Shown: one piece after another, positions 59,604 to 64,000 of the stretch | Layout: the number at the start of each line of letters is the position of its first letter | Position numbering within the stretch: position 1 is the stretch's first letter | Virus record (IMG/VR): IMGVR_UViG_3300021091_000020 | Span: 1 to 64,000 of that record | From: a virus | DNA: 64,000 bases | Reading direction: 5' to 3' (one strand) | Translations under genes and position numbers: made by a program | Notes under the pieces: model-generated | Told to the model about the DNA's origin: nothing | The model's database searches: none | The model's input: only the letters and a program-made list of their open reading frames with translations

Positions 59604-59861
59604 TTAAAGACTATTGATAATTTGTTCGTAATATGACATTGGTTTTAATCCAACAACTTGCTGAACTACTTTACCATGTTTTTCAAACAAAACAGTTGGA
59701 ACTGCACGAACACCATATTGTTGTGCTATTTCTGAATTTTGATCAATATCTATTTTTTGATAGCCAATCATTGGATATTCCCCAACTATTTTTTGTATGA
59801 TTGGCGTTAATTGTTTACACGGTTGGCACCATGCTGCTGTGAAATGTTTTATTGTAATCAT
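59604..59861 (-). CDS. Thioredoxin-like protein
   Basis: 85 residues. Redox site WCQPC (11-15) with Gln instead of Gly, cis-Pro in AVPTVLF, and a complete short thioredoxin fold. Phage thioredoxins reduce ribonucleotide reductase or assist polymerase (T7); which applies is unknown. First gene after the promoter at 59893. Confidence 0.93.
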   Translation of the reverse strand: MITIKHFTAAWCQPCKQLTPIIQKIVGEYPMIGYQKIDIDQNSEIAQQYGVRAVPTVLFEKHGKVVQQVVGLKPMSYYEQIINSL

Positions 59862-59892
59862 AATATATTACATATTGTTAAAAATGTATAAT

Positions 59893-59928
59893 CAAATATA
59901 TGAATTTTTGAAATAAAAAGCAAGCAAA
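59893..59928 (-). promoter_or_regulatory. Bacteroidota-type promoter, TTTGCTTG variant
   Basis: Minus strand TTTGCTTG (59928-59921), 20 nt, TATATTTG (59900-59893), 32 bases upstream of the thioredoxin ATG. Likely drives the replication-linked cluster. Same layout as plus-strand 11150 and 12670. Confidence 0.74.
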
Positions 59929-59935
59929 TACTTTA

Positions 59936-60247
59936 TTAAAATTCATCACCTTCTATTTGTATGTCTTTTATACTTGAGAATATGGATGATAAAGAAAACC
60001 CACTATTTGAGTCCATCCCAGCAAAAAAGTTAGTGTCAGGCATATTTTCTCTATCATCTGTTTCTTCCAGAGGAATTGCTTCTTCGTCTGGTTCATTCAA
60101 TTCACCGAAAGAATTACATAATATTTGGTATATTTTATTGTCATACTCTACTATATGAGACATATCTGTAAAATCTTCGGTATCAAAGTTGTAATATGGT
60201 GCAGTTTCAAGTATGATACCTTTTTTATAGACATGTAAATTTTTCAT
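59936..60247 (-). CDS. Small acidic hypothetical protein
   Basis: 103 residues, acidic (LNEPDEEAIPLEETDDRENM). N-terminal KNLHVYKKGIILETAPYYNF looks like a beta hairpin; the end is Ser-rich (NSGFSLSSIFSSIKDIQ). GGAGGTTTTTT precedes ATG 60247. Follows the large structural-type gene by 15 bases. Not recognised. Confidence 0.55.
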   Translation of the reverse strand: MKNLHVYKKGIILETAPYYNFDTEDFTDMSHIVEYDNKIYQILCNSFGELNEPDEEAIPLEETDDRENMPDTNFFAGMDSNSGFSLSSIFSSIKDIQIEGDEF

Positions 60248-60262
60248 AAAAAACCTCCAATT

Positions 60263-63200
60263 CTATGTTGATATTGCAATTTTTAAATATACTTCATCAT
60301 TTGGTGTTTTAATAATTGGTTTACTTGGTTTAGCTATAGCAACCAATTCATTTTGATCACTGTAAAATCCTATTGCTGTAATATATGTAATCGGTTCATT
60401 ATCAAAACACTCATTCTTTATTTTTCCTTTCTGTGATAGTGCATTGTCAGAAACAACAAATGTGGGATTATTACTATAATTTGCTTCCATGTGTTTTATC
60501 TTTAAAAGGTATTCTGTTCTTATTTTCTTATGGGCTTTTCTAGCTCTAATAGGATTATTCAAAGAAGCGGCACCACTTATTGATGTAAATATTTTACTGG
60601 AATTATCACCATTTATATTACTGCCGGTTACGGTATTAAAGCTCAATTCATTACGCAATTTTTTTCCATCCAATACAACTAAATTTAATAAAGGATATAT
60701 TGTTCCATAAGTATGCAATGAACTTGTATTATAGTATCCGTTTACTAAACTACCACTAACAATATCAAATGATGTATACGGTGATGTTGAACAAAATTCT
60801 TCATTTCTTAAATCATTTGAAGTATCTATCAAAGTTATTATTTTTTTCGATGAACTGACTTGAACATTACTACCAGTAAATACATTGTTGGCATAAGTAC
60901 CACCATTTAATTCTGCCAAACTTAATTCAAAGTTTCCAGGATCTATACCATCTTTTGCATATTCACTATAAAAGTTAATAGTATAAATTTCATCAACATT
61001 TTGGTCAATCACGCCATTTGTGTAGAAACTAAATTTAGTTGTTGGTGATTCTTGTGTTATCAATCTGTATCTCGAATAAACAGCGCGTGATGGTGAATCA
61101 TTTGACTCAAATGAACTCTGAACTGATCCTGAACCATTAAAGTTACCATAACTAACTGCAAAATATGGAGAGTATGTTTCACATTGATGACAACCTACAA
61201 CGTCTCTATGATATTCATATGAGGAACTTCTTTGCATAGAAGAAGTGAAATAACAATCAGGACTATCTGAATTATTGAACATCGGATAATTTTCTATTAT
61301 TTCTTTTGCATATAAAATATCCGTTTCAGGATTTATCTTATGATGAACTTTAACATCAACTTTACCACAATCAATGCTAACCGAATATCTAGTTTCTGTT
61401 TTCTTTGGTAATTTGTTTGGTGGAATTATTTGATTATCATAATAATAAAGACCATCATCCAAACAAATTTCATAAACATTATCTATGTATATTTCTCTGC
61501 ATCCACATGGATCATCGGGATCAATAACTGGTGTTCCAGCAACTTTTATTTCTATACAATCACACATTATTTTTTCGGGTTTTTCCCAAACTGTTTGTGT
61601 AGTTGTGATATACTCTATACTTCCGCTAAAAAATCCATTGTAACGCTTCCAAGCAAAACCATCGAATATAACATTTTCTTCTCCCTCATTCAACGGCGAT
61701 GCATCTGTCCAGCAATCTTTACTATGAGTCACTTCATAGTATTCTGTAATATCGTATACCGTTTTATATCCCTGATAACATGGAGATTGAGGATCTCTTG
61801 TTTTTATAGTTTCTGTTAATTCCTCATTTCTTATTTTTGTTATTTTAGGAACAAAACCAATTATTTTTGGTAATTTTTCTTCAGGAACTTCATCTATTCC
61901 TACTACGAATTGAAACGAAGGATCTACAAATTCTTTTGCTTCTAAAAATGGATTACTACTGTATGGAATCCACACGGCATCTTCACAATTTACATATTCT
62001 GGTTTAACATCGGCTGCAAGATCCGAACCGGGTGCCTTTGGATATTCGTCTCTAAAATCCCATCTATATGAACTTTGAGTGCAAGGAGTTTCACCTATTA
62101 CTTTATTTTTGAAACGAGTTATGTCATAAGGAATAACATATTTATCAACCGCATCTTTTAATACCAATTTACCAAAAACTCCTTTAGGTTCTTGATCAAT
62201 CAATATAGGAAGATTACCAAACGAATAACTGTAATATTTTTCATTTTCTTGAAGATATGGTTGCCAATGTCTATTATTCATCTCCTCATATGCATTTTGT
62301 TTCAATATATGATTCAAGAGAGTTATTCTTGTTTCTCCGTTAATAAAAGAAAGTTCATAATCTTTCATTCTATCTAACGTGACTGGATCTCCAGGTTTTA
62401 ATCCCGGTAAACCCATTTTGTATTTTCTATTTCTATCTGCACCAGTTAGAGCGGATCTTATATTATTTGCATGGTGATTATACCCTTGACTTAATGGAAA
62501 TAACGAATTAATTTGACTAACACTAAATCTGTATTCATATTTAACAGAGTTCCAATCAAATAAATCTTCACAATCTTGATTTATGCTAGTTACTAATTGA
62601 CCTCTTGCTAAAATATAATCTGGATAAAGAATACCAACAAACATACGTACTGTGCCAAATGATGGATTTTGTATATCTCTGTAAGTTGGAATATACATAT
62701 ACAAATCTGCAATTAGATTGAAAACTCCTGGAATTACTCTATTATTTACTTCCGCAATAGTTCGGGTTCTCTTTTTTACTCTACCACGTGAATCTCTTTC
62801 AATATCGTATGTTGGAACAAATCGTATATCTCTAAAAAAGTAATTTGCAAATTGTGGATTTGGTCCGTTTGGAACATAATACTTTCTATCATCTTCGTAA
62901 TTATCAACAGGAATTATGTATGCCGGATTCAAAGAATGAAAACCATCAATAGTATTTCCACTCAAAGTATTTCGTGCTCTTTCATTTTCTATTTCCAAAT
63001 AAGAACGTGTACTGGCATAAACATCATTTGCATATCCAGTTGTTCCGAATCTAAATGTTGGTGCAAGAATCAATCCTTTTGATGTCTCTATCCACATATC
63101 TTTCGCATCAAATGATAATGGAGGACATCCGGATGAACCCATGAGCAATGCTTTATCGGTAACAAAACTTAAAGATCTCCTGTTTCCTAAAAAATAATCA

Positions 63201-64000
63201 GGTATAGGTTTTAATATATTACCATCTTTATCTAATTGAGTTCCAATTGGTAAATTTTTTGGTCCGGTATAATTTGGTGGGTATCCTGCGTCATTTTGCA
63301 AAATTGTGTATGGATTTACAAAAAGTGTTGCTCTTCCAGGATATAAACCATTGAATGTATTTGGAACATTTCTTAAACATATCCAAGGACTACGATAAAA
63401 TCCTTCACGGCCAATTTCAACTCCTGGTGGTATTTGACCAAATTTATTTTGATCCCATTGACCACCGTACCATAGAACCATTCCTTTTGCCACTTGTGTA
63501 GCATCAAGTGGCTTAACGTATTCGGTTGGCCTATAAAATGCATTTGCTGGTGGAATAACGGCTGCGGATGATGCATTTGTTAGACCAGCAAGATTTGTTG
63601 TTGAAGTGATATTACCTGAATTTACAAGTGAAATGTTTCCCGATTTAAAAATTTCATCTTGGTATCTGGATGTTCTATAAAATGGTCCAGATCTAGTACC
63701 ATCTGGATTATCTACCCAATATTTTTCAGCTTGATATGCAAAACTTGGACTTCCCCATTCGGGTATCCATTCCCAGTCTATGAATTTTACATACATTCCA
63801 AAAAAATCAAGAAAGCCCTTATCGTTTTTTTGAAAATTTTCTCGGCCTGCGGGTGGATTGTTAAAATTTAACCAATTCATATCTAATTTTTCATCACTAG
63901 AATTTTCATCAAGTGCCACCGTTCTAGCAACTAGTATGTTATCATTTCCTCTTGCCGGCGGTTTTGATAACCCGTAATATATGTATAGTTTATCCAGCGT
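60263..64000 (-). CDS. Very large structural-type protein, open at right edge
   Basis: At least 1245 residues; the frame has no stop up to base 64000 (reading TLDKLYIYYGLSKPPARG from the edge), so the true start lies outside and the GTG at 63919 is internal. The sequence is beta-rich, Gly/Pro/Tyr-rich and repetitive in its N-terminal half (NRRSLSFVTDKALLMGSSGC), with Cys-rich stretches around 900-1000. The C-terminus (NEPITYITAIGFYSDQNELV, then AIAKPSKPI) is a pattern that I associate with baseplate or tail proteins of large T4-like phages. A virion component, probably baseplate or tail. Confidence 0.65.
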   Translation of the reverse strand, partial: TLDKLYIYYGLSKPPARGNDNILVARTVALDENSSDEKLDMNWLNFNNPPAGRENFQKNDKGFLDFFGMYVKFIDWEWIPEWGSPSFAYQAEKYWVDNPDGTRSGPFYRTSRYQDEIFKSGNISLVNSGNITSTTNLAGLTNASSAAVIPPANAFYRPTEYVKPLDATQVAKGMVLWYGGQWDQNKFGQIPPGVEIGREGFYRSPWICLRNVPNTFNGLYPGRATLFVNPYTILQNDAGYPPNYTGPKNLPIGTQLDKDGNILKPIPDYFLGNRRSLSFVTDKALLMGSSGCPPLSFDAKDMWIETSKGLILAPTFRFGTTGYANDVYASTRSYLEIENERARNTLSGNTIDGFHSLNPAYIIPVDNYEDDRKYYVPNGPNPQFANYFFRDIRFVPTYDIERDSRGRVKKRTRTIAEVNNRVIPGVFNLIADLYMYIPTYRDIQNPSFGTVRMFVGILYPDYILARGQLVTSINQDCEDLFDWNSVKYEYRFSVSQINSLFPLSQGYNHHANNIRSALTGADRNRKYKMGLPGLKPGDPVTLDRMKDYELSFINGETRITLLNHILKQNAYEEMNNRHWQPYLQENEKYYSYSFGNLPILIDQEPKGVFGKLVLKDAVDKYVIPYDITRFKNKVIGETPCTQSSYRWDFRDEYPKAPGSDLAADVKPEYVNCEDAVWIPYSSNPFLEAKEFVDPSFQFVVGIDEVPEEKLPKIIGFVPKITKIRNEELTETIKTRDPQSPCYQGYKTVYDITEYYEVTHSKDCWTDASPLNEGEENVIFDGFAWKRYNGFFSGSIEYITTTQTVWEKPEKIMCDCIEIKVAGTPVIDPDDPCGCREIYIDNVYEICLDDGLYYYDNQIIPPNKLPKKTETRYSVSIDCGKVDVKVHHKINPETDILYAKEIIENYPMFNNSDSPDCYFTSSMQRSSSYEYHRDVVGCHQCETYSPYFAVSYGNFNGSGSVQSSFESNDSPSRAVYSRYRLITQESPTTKFSFYTNGVIDQNVDEIYTINFYSEYAKDGIDPGNFELSLAELNGGTYANNVFTGSNVQVSSSKKIITLIDTSNDLRNEEFCSTSPYTSFDIVSGSLVNGYYNTSSLHTYGTIYPLLNLVVLDGKKLRNELSFNTVTGSNINGDNSSKIFTSISGAASLNNPIRARKAHKKIRTEYLLKIKHMEANYSNNPTFVVSDNALSQKGKIKNECFDNEPITYITAIGFYSDQNELVAIAKPSKPIIKTPNDEVYLKIAIST

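Overview
This window looks like part of a large, AT-rich, T4-like (myovirus or jumbo-type) bacteriophage genome whose host belongs to the Bacteroidota/FCB group. The phage evidence is a complete T4-style replisome (family B DNA polymerase, sliding clamp, both clamp-loader subunits), dUTPase, two lytic enzymes, a holin-like protein, large structural-type proteins and dozens of tiny closely packed or overlapping genes. The host evidence comes from two sides. At least eight intergenic sites match the Bacteroidota sigma-factor promoter (TTG/TTTG, 19-20 nt, TATATTTG). One protein ends in what looks like a type IX secretion (T9SS) type A sorting domain, a system confined to that phylum. Shine-Dalgarno-like leaders are also common, which would fit an early-branching FCB lineage better than Bacteroidia (inference).

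Layout. Genes read rightward from 1 to 19.19 kb and leftward from 19.22 kb to the right edge; the two arms converge on a bidirectional hairpin at 19.2 kb. The right arm of plus-strand genes opens with a lipoprotein-like gene cut by the window edge and a tmRNA gene (455-805). Next comes a promoter driving a three-gene methyltransferase-endonuclease-methyltransferase operon (870-3346), best read as a phage-borne type II restriction-modification system. From 3.8 to 11 kb lies an accessory array of about 27 small genes under four near-identical promoters, including an ArdA-like antirestriction protein and a small outer-membrane beta-barrel protein. A tRNA-Leu(UAA), a methyltransferase, a holin/CHAP-amidase lysis pair, a glycosyltransferase, an HNH-fold protein without its catalytic histidines, GroES and GroEL follow. 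The arm ends with a group of genes whose products share a short N-terminal leader (MIKLxDILxE) resembling the T4 capsid-targeting sequence.

On the minus strand, read from the right edge leftward: a very large structural-type protein (open at the window edge); a promoter; then thioredoxin, a PLP enzyme, dUTPase, DNA polymerase, sliding clamp, clamp loader, a NMAD1 nucleotide-modification protein and a Cas4/RecB-like nuclease, with three paralogous TSPPYF DNA methylases interleaved. After that comes an 18 kb block of about 19 glycan genes (glycosyltransferases, sugar-nucleotide dehydrogenase and epimerase, FkbM and other methyltransferases). Then come Nudix, Dps-like and small conserved phage proteins, the T9SS-signal protein and a signal-peptide-bearing fibre-like protein, a GH19 endolysin and more proteins with capsid-targeting-like leaders.

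Working together: the replisome copies the genome, while the methylases, NMAD1 and PLP proteins suggest that the DNA is modified. The M-R-M operon and ArdA-like protein suggest both offensive and defensive restriction functions. tmRNA, tRNA and chaperonin genes supplement host translation and folding. The glycan block probably decorates virions or DNA. All functional calls rest on reading motifs by eye; no database search was run.
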